From Sclerurus mexicanus (taxonomy: Eukaryota > Chordata > Aves > Passeriformes > Furnariidae): 64,000 nucleotides of DNA. A program made the position numbers and the translations under genes. The DNA is taken from assembly GCA_013396755.1 (NCBI GenBank), contig VWZF01006750.1:886339-950338 (forward strand), written 5' to 3'. This document shows positions 13,796-26,135 of the stretch, piece by piece; the first letter of the stretch is position 1, and the number at the start of each line of letters is the position of its first letter. The notes under the pieces were generated by a model. That model did no database searches. It saw only the letters and a list, made by a program, of their open reading frames with translations, and had not been told where the DNA came from.

Positions 13796-15044
13796 TATGT
13801 ACCTCCATCTGCACATTTGGGTAGCAGATTGAACGAATTAAACAATGCTATCCATAGTGAGAAGAACTACAGTAGGAAGGATATCCATAAAACAAAATCA
13901 ACTGCCAAACAAGGGGTTTTCAAAATTGCCTACTTTGTTTTTGTGGAGTTGTTTGTGTTGCAGTTTTAGATGTCACAGCTAAGTGAAGATGCTGCTATAT
14001 TACCTGCCAAGCTCATAAATCCAACCACGTTTCTGATTATAGTATTGTTTCTTTCAAAGACAAGAACCCCCAGTTCAACTGTGGCTCAAAATGGAGTCAT
14101 TTACTCTGTGGTTTAAAAAGGGCATATTCATACACAAGTGAAAGCATTGTGTCGATCATCTGCTAAATATCCTGTTAGATGGAAATTGATTGGGAAAAAC
14201 AAAATGATGATCAAGAAGGACTTTCTTATCTTCACCTCTTCTGTCTGTCGTCTGCTATTGTTCATTGTAGTATTTCAACAAGCACACAAAAGAAGGAAAA
14301 AAATAGCAAAGTCTGGTGGACATAGAAGTTACTTGTTTCATTTCTCATTTTTGAGAATCAAAAGCCATCATCTGTGTGCTTGTTCTGTTTTTTCTTAAAG
14401 ATGGAGGTAAACTTCCTTTGTCAAGAATAGACAAAGTCATGATCTGTGGCCCTCTAAGGAAGATGAGGTTTTGAGAATTTCCAGTATATATTCACACATT
14501 TAAGAAAAACATCAAAATTATTTTTTATTTGTGATTTACCTTGTATGCATTGAACAAAATAGTAATAGAAAAAGAAAATTGAACTATGCAGTGTCCGAAA
14601 ATAATTTGGAATTGATACCCACAGAAAGAAATACTATATGCTAGTTTTTCAGCTCCCCCTACATACCAGATAATAAAAAAAGTTTTCAGACAACCTGTGC
14701 TCTATCCATGCTGCCTTATATGATTTTCTACAATTTTGTGAATTTTTACCTGCTCTTGGTTATTGTTCAAGGCTTTTATTCCACTGTGGTTTGATTAGTG
14801 CCTGGTCTAAGCTGCTGCATGCCTTTCAGGCTTTGGAGCGTACTTGCGAGGTGCATTTCTGTGTCAGCCACTCTTGCAAGTCCTCTCAGAGGATGCCACT
14901 AGGGGTAATAGTATGAGTAGGCTGATAAGGGTAGAGGTTGAGTTCTTATTTTGCAGTTCATTATATCATTTCCTGCGTGCATTAATATAATGGTTTCATG
15001 TCTATCTGAGGGTTGTGTTTTGTTTTTCTGTTATTCTCTGAGGT

Positions 15045-15565
15045 ATCATAGAATGGTTTGGATTGGATGGGACTTTAAAAAGCATTGAATTCAACACCCC
15101 CTGCCATGGGCAGGGGCACCTTTCACTAGATCAAGTTGCTCAAAGCACCATCCAGCCTGGCCTTGAACACTTCCATCCACAACTTCTCTCTGCAAGAGGT
15201 TCCAGTGCTTCACCACCCTCACAGTAAAGAATTTCTTCCTAACATCTAATCTGTGCTTACTCTCTTTCAGTTTAAATCTATTGCCTCTTGTCCTATCACA
15301 TGTAAAAAGTCCTTCTCCATCTTCCTTTTAGCCCGCTTCACGTACCGGAAGGTGCTGTAAGGTCTTCTCTTCTCCAGGCTGAACAGCCTCAACTGTCTTA
15401 GCCTGTTGGAGGGGAGAGTCTCTGATCATCTTTGTGGCCTCCTCTGGACTCACTCTAGCAGGTCCACGTCCCTCTTATGTTGGGGCCCCAGAGCCGGGCA
15501 CAACACTCCAGGTGGTGTGAGAACAGAGTAGAAGAAAAGAATCACCTCCCTTGACCTACTGCTGT
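15045..15565 (-). mobile_element. CR1 LINE, 3' portion (antisense)
   Basis: Reverse-complemented CR1 landmarks begin with ATCATAGAATGGTTTGGATTGG, followed by CCATGGGCAGGGGCACC, CTGGCCTTGAACACTTCCA, TTCCTAACATCTAATCTG, CTTCTCCAGGCTGAACAGCC, GGGGCCCCAGAGC and AGAATCACCTCCCTTGACC-like sequence. About 520 bp of the element's 3' end is present, including the end of ORF2. It is fairly well preserved. Confidence 0.93.
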
Positions 15566-16567
15566 GGCATAACTGCTGTTAGTGAAAGCTTTGCAATTTT
15601 GTTCATATGGGTTTTAAGCCGTGTTTATGGTTTAACAGGAGATAGAATAACAATGTGTTCAATCTTAGATATTATTACCCAGGTATTTAAGAGGTATCTA
15701 TAAAGGAGATTAGAGAATAGTGGGGATCAGACTATCATAATTCACTGAAATCTTGAACTAATTATTTTTGTTTCCATATCACAGTTTGTCTGTATTTAAA
15801 TGGGTACTACCGCATGGTAATATAGTTGTTTTATGCATGTGTTATTTACATTGTGTATGAAGATAAAGAAATTATTCAATAAAAAATAAGCAATTCTTAC
15901 AGATTTCAATTCATTGTTGGATTTAAAATACATTATCTCTGTCTATTGTCACAAGTAAGTGGAAATAAGGAGATAAAAAATATCTTTTGGCATTTTATCA
16001 ACAAAAGGACATCTTTCATAATTGCCGTATAAGCAGTGAAAGTATTTTAAAAGGAGTATTAGCATAAAAAATGGCCAAGCTTTGCAATATTCTGCTGTTC
16101 TGAAAGGAGTTTGCTTTGGTACCCCCTGCATGCATAATCAGTTTCTCTGGGATTCAGAAACCTTCCCAAGTACCTTGTCACATGTCAAAGAGATTTGTAT
16201 TGGCTCTAGTCTCTAGCAGACTTTTCTTTCATTCTTTCTTCTGATTTCATTACCAGTTTCCAAAGCAGTACTTGTAACTTAGTGGAGGTGAAGTCATTAT
16301 TTAATGGATACCTTGAAGAAACAATTTGGGTTACAAGACACCCTCAAACCTGAATTTCTTTGTTATACCAAAAGATGTGAAATATCATGTGATCTACAAG
16401 TAGCTCTGAAATTATCCTTAACACTGATAAGGTAAAAACAAATAAAAGTAGTTATTTAGAAAATATTAAAACAAATAACACAATGTCAGTTTGACAGAAA
16501 TGAAGGAAGGCCAACTTTCTGTCTGTGTATTGTAAAATTAGATGTAAAGGGTTTTCTCACTCCCTGT

Positions 16568-16589
16568 TATTCAGCTAATTAGCTGAATA
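16568..16589. promoter_or_regulatory. perfect 22-bp palindrome with homeodomain-like TAATTA core
   Basis: The half-site is TATTCAGCTAA followed by its exact reverse complement. The centre CTAATTAG is a homeodomain-type core, and another AGCTAATTAATCATTAA follows within 20 nt, so four or more TAAT cores fall in about 35 bp. It could be an intronic regulatory site; function is inferred only from composition. Confidence 0.3.
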
Positions 16590-19456
16590 GCTAATTAATC
16601 ATTAACCTAAATATGAGAACTTTGACCCCATTCTTAGGATAACATTTATTTTCATTACACACTGGAGAAAAACTAGCTCTAGAGAAAGTCTTGCTTATTT
16701 ATCCAGTTCTTTTCTGGTGATTTTAAGTCTATTCAGATGCAGATCTCCTTTCTCTGCCTCCTCCTTCTTACTACCTTCACCCCCTTCACTTTCCACTGTT
16801 TTGTTCTTAAACTTTCAAGGTTGGCTTTATTTTCCACTTTTGACTTTCACTGTAACCAGATGAATCATTAACAAGCAATTAACATATTTCACGATAAAGC
16901 ACTGTGTTTTGATTGGTCATGTTTCAATACTGTGTTCAGTGTTTTTATGTATTGAGACTTTCATTTCATTCAAACCAGAAAACTTAGATATCTATCACAC
17001 AATAGACTACCAAGTAAATAAGGATTAATGCTTGGGGTTTATTTCTAACCTCTTCTATGAGTGAATGACAAAGTCTTCCAGATCCCTTCTGTTCACATAT
17101 CTTGTCTTGGAGCACCAGTACCCCAGCCTAGTCTGTGAGGAATGCTCTGACATTAACATTATACTGAGAGAGTATCTAGGGGAAATTCTGTGGCCTACAG
17201 AATTGTATGGCAGACTGTGTTACACAGTTTGTTCCAAATCCTCCATCTTTCAGATCTCAGAGCGAATTATATTTTTCTAAAGGCCTTGAAGCAAAAACAA
17301 AGGAGGGAGAATAACCCGTCACTAAGCTAAAGAGAGAGAACACACTATTTTTCTTTGTTTCTCTCAACCCCAGCAAAGCTGGGAGACATCTTGACAACAT
17401 AACATGTCAGTCCTCCCTTGTAACTGGTAAAGTCTTTTTGGGCAACTGGATAATTGGGATCATTATGTGTTCATGCTACTGCAAAAATAAATTCCCAGGC
17501 CAGATGCAGACAACAATGTTTCTGATCTTGTCCTGCAAAAATTAGATTGTCAAATACAATTTTTAATTTGAAAACAAAGAGACACTGTGGGAAGCAGGTT
17601 TGAGGAGATAAAGGGTAGAACTTCAAAAAGCACACTGCCTAGGTATAGTGCTTTCCAGCATGCTGCTGGACTGCCAGTGCTAGGTGGATGGCCTTTGAGA
17701 GGAATTGTCTCCTGCAGTATTAGCCACTAGCAACCTCTGTGTTTTAAGAATAGACATTTTGGTATCTTCTCACTTGTTTCTACCTGTTAAATATAAAGCA
17801 AAAGTACCCATAAGCTCCTGTCACCCACTTTCAGAGACCTTAGCACATTTTAAGGGCTATCAGTGTTTTAGTCTCTAGGGACTCTCCACTACAGCTGTAA
17901 ATGGCACAGTTGGACCAGACTAGCTCTGTGCTATGCTGATTAAACTGGTAGGCAATGCCTCTACAGCCTGAATTTTATTCAACTCAAATCAAATAGATTC
18001 AAATCAAAAAGATGAAGGAAAGGAAAAAAAATCAAGACAACATAGTGTACTTGTGATGTTGCTGCTACTTTATTCTGCTATGTTTTCTGGACACTTTTCC
18101 AGTTGTCTGCTTTTGTGACTTTAGATTTCTAAGTACTTTAAGGTTGAGACTCCTACTGTTACCTCTGTAAAATGTTGTGCTTTTCATCATTTAGTTCTGG
18201 AAAATGAGGACATACCTTTGAGTCTGTTTTTAGTTTGATTCAAAAAATTGCATTCAGTTTTGAAATTATCTATAACACTATAGTTTCACAGTATGTTTCT
18301 AATAAAATAAAAATAAATTCTAATAAAAAAGCAGAGTGCATGATTATATACAGTAATATATATATTAAACTATATACTACAGTAGTGACTGGTTATTATT
18401 ATGCTACAGCTATATACTACTGTTAGTCTTGATCTTGTTCCTTTGTCATTGTCTTGAAATATGTAGAGTTATAATTTCTTTATGCTTGATAATCTTAGTC
18501 GTATTTCTATCTTCCTGAATCATGTGTACACACAGATACTGGGATAATACCCTATTTCCCTTATGTATCTGACTTGGGGCTTTTCTAGTCTTTAATGGAA
18601 GAAAAGGGCTTTACTGTCCTCTTTGCAGAGCAATAAAATTGTTAGTGGCAAGTAGGTAGCTACGATTACTAGTTGTGTTTCAGCCTTTCCTCAGTATTTG
18701 TTAGTTCTTCTGAAAATGCTGCTCAGGGGATAGTAATAGTCAGGATACTTGTAATTTAAAGGGATTTTACCTTTTTGGTCAGTAAATTTACTCTTGCTAC
18801 ACAATTTCCATTTTATAAGTTAAATTTAAATACATCTTGTCAAGCTTTGTATACTACACATTTTTTATGTGTAAATGTTTAAAAGTTTCTTCTCCTTTCT
18901 TACTCTCTCGGTAGGAAATTGGGTAATAGTGAAATATCTTGTAGAAAAAAAAAAAGGAGCTGTGTTCACCAAGTTATACTTCTGACAAACCACAGAGGTA
19001 AATAAGAAATAATGATCTTCAGCCGTCATCAGCAAAAAAGAAGTCAAGAAAAAGCCATAATCAGTGAGATAACAATCGGGGGAACTGTATGTGTACAAGG
19101 AAGGATGTGAAGCACAGCTTTCATTTTGATTGGAGAAGTTTTTCAAATCCAGGTTACGGCAATGTCACATACATCATCTGAGAGCCAGGAGTGTATTTAG
19201 TTTGTTTGTTTGGATGGTTCTGTGCTGTCATAATGAGATCTCTACAAAATTCTGTGTAGTCACTTAAAAGTGTAAGTGACCTATTGTACACCTGATCTTG
19301 AAGATTAACCTGATAGCCCAGGGCACTGCTTCATGTAATCTTAAATATTTAGTATACACTCATATATCTGCTTTGAACCAAGCTGATAGATAAGAAAGTA
19401 ATCTCATACTGTGAGATTTAAAGGCCACAGCTGATGATGACAAAGCAAAGCAGAAA

Positions 19457-19535
19457 GATTTAAATCAAAATTATCCAAATCATCAATTTTAATAAAAAGT
19501 CTTTCAGCCTGCAGAAAATAGCCTTGATTTAAATC
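19457..19535. repeat. 12-bp inverted repeat around GATTTAAATC
   Basis: GATTTAAATCAA (19457-19468) and TTGATTTAAATC (19524-19535) are exact inverted copies 55 bp apart. The GATTTAAATC decamer is itself palindromic. It resembles termini of old non-autonomous DNA transposon-like repeats of amniotes, but I cannot name a family. Confidence 0.35.
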
Positions 19536-20245
19536 ATCACTTCTAGTTTTATTCTGCATTTGTCCTTGTTTTCCTAAGGAAAGGTTAACCACATTAACTA
19601 CTGACTATTAAAATACATTAATTTGCAAGTAAACATAGATTTTACACTCTGGCTCTTATTTTAAATAGAATATATTCTAGTAATATTCATTTATTAAAGC
19701 AATTATATGTCAGCATATATTTGCTCCAATTATTAGGTTTTTTTAATTTCTTACATTTTAATAGTTTCAGTTTAATGATGGACAATTATATAATCTAATT
19801 TCACTTCTATTAAATTGGGCATTTATATTTCATGCAGGTGTCCATCACTTAAGTCTAGAGATTTTAGTTAGACTAAAGCATTTAGGTCCTCAAGAAGATC
19901 TGCACAGGACAAAAATAACAGAGACTACTACTATTTCATTTCTACCTAAGGTTATCAGCAGAAAATAAATTATGCCTCAAAAGCCTTGATATTCATGTCA
20001 TATAAACGTACCCATGCTTCCATTAATAGGAAATTCCTTTGTGTGTTCTACACTGAAGTCTCTGCCAGCTTATAGCCTAGGTGACAACTGTTTCTCACAC
20101 CCTGAGCCTGTCCTTCCCTATGACTTGGAGAATGTTAGCAACATTTATTAGTTAGTCATTGAAAAAATAAGGGTTTTGGTATGAAAATTCTAACAGTTCT
20201 GAAATATTGTATGGCCATGTCTGAAAAGTTATGGCTCAATGTTCA

Positions 20246-21090
20246 AAGAGAAGCCGGTAACAAGTGATGTTGCTCAGGGGCCCACAGTGAGACCAGTGCT
20301 ATTTCATGTCTTCATTACTGACATAGCAGCACTGAGTGCCCCCTCAGCAGGCTGGCTGATGACACTGAGCTGAGTGTTGCTGTTGATGTGCTTGAGGGAA
20401 GAGATGCCACTCAGAGGCACCTTGGCAGGCTCAAGGAGTGGGCCTGTATGAACCTGATGAAGTTCAGCAAGGCTGCGTGCAGGATCTTGCACCTGGATCA
20501 GGGCAATACGTATTATCAGTACAGACTCAGGGATAAATAGCTTGAAAGGAGCCCTGCTGAGAACAACTTGGGTATCATGGTGGATGGCAAATTTGACAGG
20601 AGTGCACTTGCAGTCCAGAAAGCACACTGGACCCTGGGCTGCATCACAAAAAGTGTAGCCAGCAGGTCAAGGGAGGTTATTCTCCCCCTCTACTCTGCTC
20701 TTGTGGGACTCCACCTGGAGAGCCATGAAAATCATCTGAGGGCTGAGCGATTTGGGGCTATTTAAACTTTACTGTGGTCTTTCAAGGGAGCTTATAAGAA
20801 AGATGGAGAGAGGCTTTTTACCATGGTCTGTAGGGAGAGGACAAAGGGTAACAGTTTTAAATTGAGAAAGTGTGGATCAAGACTGAACATAAGACATTTT
20901 TTACAATGAGGATGGTGAGGCACTGGAACAGGTTGCCTAGAGCAATTGTGAATGCCCTGTTCCTGGAAGTGTTCAGGATGGATGGGATTTGAGAAACCTT
21001 ATCTAATGAAAGATGTTCCTGCACATGATAGGAAGGTTGAACCAGATATCTTTAAGCTCCCTTCTGACCCAAACCATTCTGTGACTCCAT
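20246..21090 (+). mobile_element. CR1 LINE, ORF2 end plus 3' end, with internal deletions
   Basis: It begins in the RT region (CTATTTCATGTCTTCATTACTGACATAG-like, then GCTGATGACACTGAGCTGAG, i.e. A-D-D-T-E-L). It passes through CTGGGCTGCATCACAAAAAG, AGGTCAAGGGAGGTTATTCTC and CTCCACCTGGAGAG, then the 3' UTR (AGGATGGTGAGGCACTGGAA) to CCAAACCATTCTGTGACTCC. Around 20720-20780 the usual spacing collapses, which points to internal deletion. At about 845 bp it is the longest CR1 in the window. It has no intact reading frame. Confidence 0.92.
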
Positions 21091-23234
21091 GCAATAGCTG
21101 AGTATTTTATGTATTGCTTATTTTCTCCAGAGAAACGTGTACCCTAACCACCATGTAGCTGGATGAAAGCAAGGAACAGCAGCCTCTTCCCACAGTTTCT
21201 CACCTGATTTTCTGCAGAATAACACTAACAAGTGTCTCCTGAGACACTTTACTACACAGGGCTCTCCAGGCTAGACAGGAAGTCTTGTGCAGTGCTGGGA
21301 TCCCAGAAAGTTTCAATGCCTTGAACTCTATGTTGTCCAGACAGTTCCACCTTGGCTTCTAAATTGCTCTCTGGATCGAGTCAGAGGCTCTCATTCATAC
21401 TTTCAAGTGCTAGTGACCTTTGATGCTTTGGATATCCTGTTCCAACCACTTCATTGGTACCCTTGAATGATTACTGAAACTCAAGATGACCAAATTAAGT
21501 ATCTTCCAGCTCATTTGCATCCTTTCTTTAGTTATCAGGGAACACACATTTAAGTCTCCCCCTTGGTGCCAGGCCAGTAGCCAACATTCCCAATATCAAG
21601 AAACTGGGCAGTACACATTAATCAGCTCACTGTAGATTGGCAATTAGCATGATGGTTAGGTGGGTTCATATGAGCGTAACACAACTAAACAGCAGCTGGA
21701 TTAATCAAGATAGCAAAAGTAATTTGTTGGAATAAATACTTTATTAAGGTATCCATCAATACACAAAATAAGAGGCTTTAATCAATTAATTTTTTAAATA
21801 GTCACACCATTATATATAAGCAGGCTGTAACTGTTTAAGGATCTGAAAACAGGTCTCATCTGTCAAAGAGTATATTCCCACTTTATCACTTCTTGTTACA
21901 CTTTATTACTTCTTGTCTAAGATGTAGACATCAGTTACCCAACTAGAATTACTAGTTTGTTAGTTACATGCCACACATTGCTGTCCACCTCTGAAGAGCA
22001 ATACCTGACAATTGTTGCTAAAGAACTTTTTCCTCCTTGCTGCTTTATTTTTTCAGAAACATTTATTCTGACATTTAACTACACAAAGATATTCTTGAAA
22101 TATGGCAGATTATGGTATCTCCTGACATAGTTAGAGACCTCATCTTTTTTTCCCTGTCAAAAAGACCATGAAATTGAGTAAGGGTGAATATACTTTTTAA
22201 TTTCTCCTGGTATTAATAACTAAAGAGATGGGACAAATGGTATATTTTAAACAAATATATGCCAATAAATGCAACAGGTAGCAGTGATTTCTAACTGACT
22301 GAGAAATATTTATTTACTAATGTTGAGATGTATAAATGGTTATATTTCTGAGAAGCAGAGAGAGGTGACTGATTTTGCAAGAAGGTCATGGATTAGGCAA
22401 AGTGCATTTCAAACATTGAGAAAAGTGAGAAAATATTTACTTTAAGGAGAAGGTCTAGTGAAAGAGCAAGATGTAAGCTGTTGGGACTTTTAAAACAATC
22501 AGCATTGTCATGACCCACATATTTTTTTGAGATAAGACCTCTCAGAGTACTTTTCCCTATTGCTTTTGTTCTTCATGTCAGGTGGTTTATTATTCATTAG
22601 AGTGGAAGTCTTGCTGTGATTTATCCACCTGTCCAACATATTAGGTACGTGAGAAATTTGCTGGAAGCACTCACAGAGATATTTTTTACATAGTACGTGT
22701 GGATATAGAGTACACATGTACATATAGAGAAGGAACTTACAAAAGTAAAGTGAATGTAATACAGAATGCTAATAACAAGAAAAAATAAATACATGATAGG
22801 AAAATAGTAAATAATTCGAAATATTAGGTCTTCCTTCACAAACACTTAATCCACAAGCTGTACTACAATTTATTTTTATCATGTTCATTATTTATTCAGC
22901 AGTTTTAAAAATATTTCAGTTATGTTTTGGGAAAAGAAACAAACCCAAGTGACTTATGTATTCAAATTGCACAATGCAAATGATGAACAGAAAATGTTGT
23001 AAGTAAACACATGACATTGTGTTATGAAAAATCACCTGTGTTCTGGTGTTTCTGTGGTACTAATGCAAAAGTTTTTTTAATTTATATGTAACATTCAGGT
23101 GACACAAGCATTATACCTCAAGTATGATTAGTCTTTTAATCCCATGGAAGCCTTTACATGATATTGGGTATTTTTTTCATACCTGAAATATGTCCTAAAC
23201 TATGAAGTTTAGGGAAGAAGTGTCCTTAATCTCT

Positions 23235-23720
23235 CAGGGGTCCTGAATGTGCTGGGCAGCAGAACCATAAGGTCCTATTGTCATTAATAACAGGAGGCTG
23301 GACTTCTCTTAACCACGGGTAAAGGTGGACACACAGTGAACCAGCCAGGCCTGCCATGTCTGTGGGTCCTATCCAGCTGCAGCCACCTGACAGCAGGCAG
23401 TGGGGATGGGAATTCTCAGGTGTGGCTCAGTCCTGGCCCTCTCCAACGAGTGTCTCCTCCAGAGCTGATTTGCATTTAACTGGCTCAGAGCATTAGTACA
23501 ATGAAGTGGTGCTCACCTGATAGAGGCTGTGGCAATACCACCGAGTAAACTGGACACTAAAATTGTCAAGGAAGCTGCCAATACTGTGGTCTGCTCAGAA
23601 CGAGAGACAAGTTGGATTAAACTCTCTTTCCCAAAACACCAGTGAGGTGGATGCCCTAGAGAGGAAGCTCTGACAGGACTATGCCACAGCACTGTGACAG
23701 CCCTCGTTCACAAGAAACTC
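23235..23720. other. GC-richer unclassified segment, possible old repeat
   Basis: This stretch stands out by higher G+C and lower T content than the intron around it, and it contains ATTTGCAT at 23471-23478. No CR1 landmark or protein frame is visible. It may be an unrecognised interspersed repeat or LTR piece. Confidence 0.25.
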
Positions 23721-25114
23721 AGCTTCAGCACACTGTAGCTTAATTCTCTATGGGAAGATTAATCCCTTGGAGAAGGATTAGGCTGCTAACTAGAGCTACT
23801 TTATTTCTGAATGGGAAAGGCCACACAGGGATTTAATGTACTTTATCTTATGTGCGTTGATTTCACAGCTTCAGTTAATTCATCTTAACTTCCCTAAATT
23901 CCCTTGTGTGGACAAGCTTTCTGTCTGCAGAGAGGCTCTTGGAGCTGCTTGTAAAGCTCCTCATGCAGGCCAACCAGAAAGCAGGTTGGAATGATTTCTG
24001 TGTTCTGAATGAGCTTATACCTGTCTAGATACTATTAAATTACTTCTTTCTCAGATGGTTGATCTGTGACATCCTTAGAAGAACTGTTTTAATTAGATTT
24101 CTTGAATGGATCAGAGAAAAAGGAGTTTTCTTAAAACTAATCTCTGGGTTATTTTAGAAGTCTCTCATGAAGAGTCTTTTCAAGGCTTTCAGATAGCGTG
24201 AATTGTGTAAAGCTGCACAAACAATATTTTCTCAAGCATCGACATGTCTTGGCAGTGCAGTTTAATAGGATTCCTTGCCTGGTGGGGTTTTCTTCTTCTT
24301 TAGTCATGATCATAAGAAAACATTTTGTCTGTATTGATAACAACTGAATGGAGTTCGTGTTTCCTCATTCTGAAGATTTTAATCCCTTCCTCTTGGTGGC
24401 ACAAGTGACACAGATCGAGGTTGAGGAGGATGTTTTTGTGGGTGCTGCTGTTAAAATAAGGGCATGGTTTGGCTGGTGTTTTCCTTTGAGGAAAAGGAGT
24501 TTGTGCATTTCTTGCATAGTTATATTGAATTACTGATAGGCCCTTCTGATAAGGTGTTTCCTCTTGTCAATGAGTCATAACCCAGTTCTACTGTTCAGCT
24601 ACATCATGACAATTCACATATCAATTTAAACTTTTGTGAATTCCAGAAAAATGTTACTATGTCTGAATTCTATAGCATCCAATAAATATTTTGTCTGTTT
24701 AGTAAGTATATCAGGTGCACAAAGAGCCCACATTCATGTGGGAAAAGTCATGTGAGAACAGAGGTATTGAACAAAGAAAGAAATATAAATAATAGCTAAA
24801 CGTCAAGGTACAGGTGTTTTCCACCAGTGTTACTTATTAGTAGTATTCATCAATACGGATCCCAGAGGGACTGGGAAAATATTTTAAAATATAAAGTACA
24901 TATTTATATATAAAATAGATGTTATGCAACATGATCAAAGGAGAGGAAATCTCTTTAATACAGCTGTTTGTGACCCTTTCCAATGAAATTTACAAATGCA
25001 GGAAATGGAAGTAAATATTTTTTTAAAATTTATCTGTATTTATAAATCACTGTACTAAAAGCTTAGCAAGTGTTCAATGTGTTCTAATGATTGCTTTTCC
25101 TCTTTTTCATACAG

Positions 25115-25175
25115 CTGATTGGATTTGTGTATGCCTGTTACGTGATCAGTATTTTCATGGAGGAGGAGGACAGCT
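25115..25175 (+). CDS. NKAIN3: NKAIN-family internal coding exon (last membrane segment), likely NKAIN3
   Basis: This 61-nt exon reads LIGFVYACYVISIF then MEEEDS plus one extra base, so it starts in phase 0 and ends in phase 1. A good polypyrimidine tract with CATACAG precedes it and a strong donor (GTAAGTAC) follows. The hydrophobic run followed at once by an acidic EEED cluster is the signature of the fourth membrane segment and start of the cytoplasmic tail in NKAIN proteins, small multi-span neuronal membrane proteins that bind the Na,K-ATPase beta subunit. From memory, YACYVISI..MEEED fits NKAIN3 better than NKAIN1, NKAIN2 or NKAIN4, so the paralogue call is probable, not certain. Reading through the donor would add only C-K-Y before a stop. 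The preceding exon is not in this window. Confidence 0.85.
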
Positions 25176-25599
25176 GTAAGTACTGATACACACTTCTCCA
25201 TATCCAGAGCCACAGTAACTGGGGTGAGACTTAACTGTTGCATTGACTACCAAGGCAAAGAACAAAGTTTGAAAACTGGCAGAAACTGCCATTCATGTAC
25301 CCCGCCAGTTGTGCTCAAAGACATACTTATTTAGGTACTGCTGTCTTATCTAGGTAGGATTGCACTTTCTAAACTTCTTCATGGAGATTTGTGAACCTCT
25401 TGCATGAGCCAGTCACACTGCTGAAAATTGTGATTCGTGTTGCATACATATACATACATATGTAAGTCTTTATGTATGTACATTTAAATTTGAATCAAAG
25501 CTCCTGAAGCCATCTCATCTATTTCTCCAAATGACAGCTTTATCAGTAAAGTTAATGGAGATGACAGATCAAGCCATCTGCCAGTGTGCAGGATCACTC

Positions 25600-25652
25600 T
25601 GATCAATAATTAGATAAACCCAATCAACAATTAGATAAACCTGATCAACACT
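25600..25652. repeat. short tandem duplication, about 21-22 bp unit
   Basis: The unit GATCAATAATTAGATAAACC is followed by AATCAACAATTAGATAAACC and then the start of a third copy (GATCAACA). Two mismatches separate the full copies, so the duplication is recent or maintained. It lies 425 nt after the EEEDS exon. Confidence 0.85.
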
Positions 25653-26027
25653 TACAGGTAACGAGACCATGCATTTAAAATGCTGACCCCATGTTCTTAA
25701 TTTACCTTTATCAGTAAAACCCTTACATACATACTCATATTATTCCAAAAGTTTGAAAATGGGAACACCATTAAAAAGTATTTCTCAAAAAGTCTTTAAA
25801 CGAGTATTGGAAAAATCTGAATATGCTGAACATTTTTGTAGGATGTTATGTGAAAAGAGGTTCTGAGAGTTGCCTAATTATGCCACCATATCCACATGAG
25901 AATGGAAAAATAATGGATGAGCAAAGAGGAGCAAGTACAAGAAGAAATCTAAAAAATGGACAATATGTGATCATGTCAGTTTCTTCCTGTCACATAAAAG
26001 AAGTTAAACAGTAAAACAGTTGCCGCT

Positions 26028-26135
26028 AAGGAAAAAAAAAAGACAGGAAAAAAAAAAAGAACAAATATCAGTAGCATTTTATGGCTATAGGATAAATACA
26101 TAAATATAAATATATAAATAAATATTTATTAATAG
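26028..26135. repeat. A-rich tracts followed by (TAAA)n-like repeat
   Basis: Two A11-12 runs (26031-26059) are followed about 30 nt later by imperfect ATAAATA repeats (26092-26132). It is low-complexity intronic sequence about 0.9 kb after the EEEDS exon. Confidence 0.8.

Larger units (their letters stand above)
1..25114 (+). other. partial intron of the NKAIN gene (upstream part of window)
   Basis: No coding exon could be recognised here; the expected upstream NKAIN exons must lie farther 5'. The stretch is AT-rich with short chance ORFs only. Recognisable contents are CR1 and older LINE fragments, a GT microsatellite and small local duplications, listed separately. I see nothing identifiable in 1-1840, 2054-5989 (apart from a 37-bp-period duplication near 3.7 kb), 7420-9250, 12010-15045 (apart from the GT array), 15566-20245 (apart from palindromes) or 21090-25114, where 23235-23720 is a GC-richer unclassified patch. 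Confidence 0.75.

Noticed and set aside
13742..13969. Open frame starting VCVCVC
   Set aside because: It is produced by the GT microsatellite.
20304..20765. Open frames on both strands at 20.3-20.8 kb
   Set aside because: They lie inside the CR1 copy. The frames are remnants or shadows of its ORF2 end and are not a host gene.
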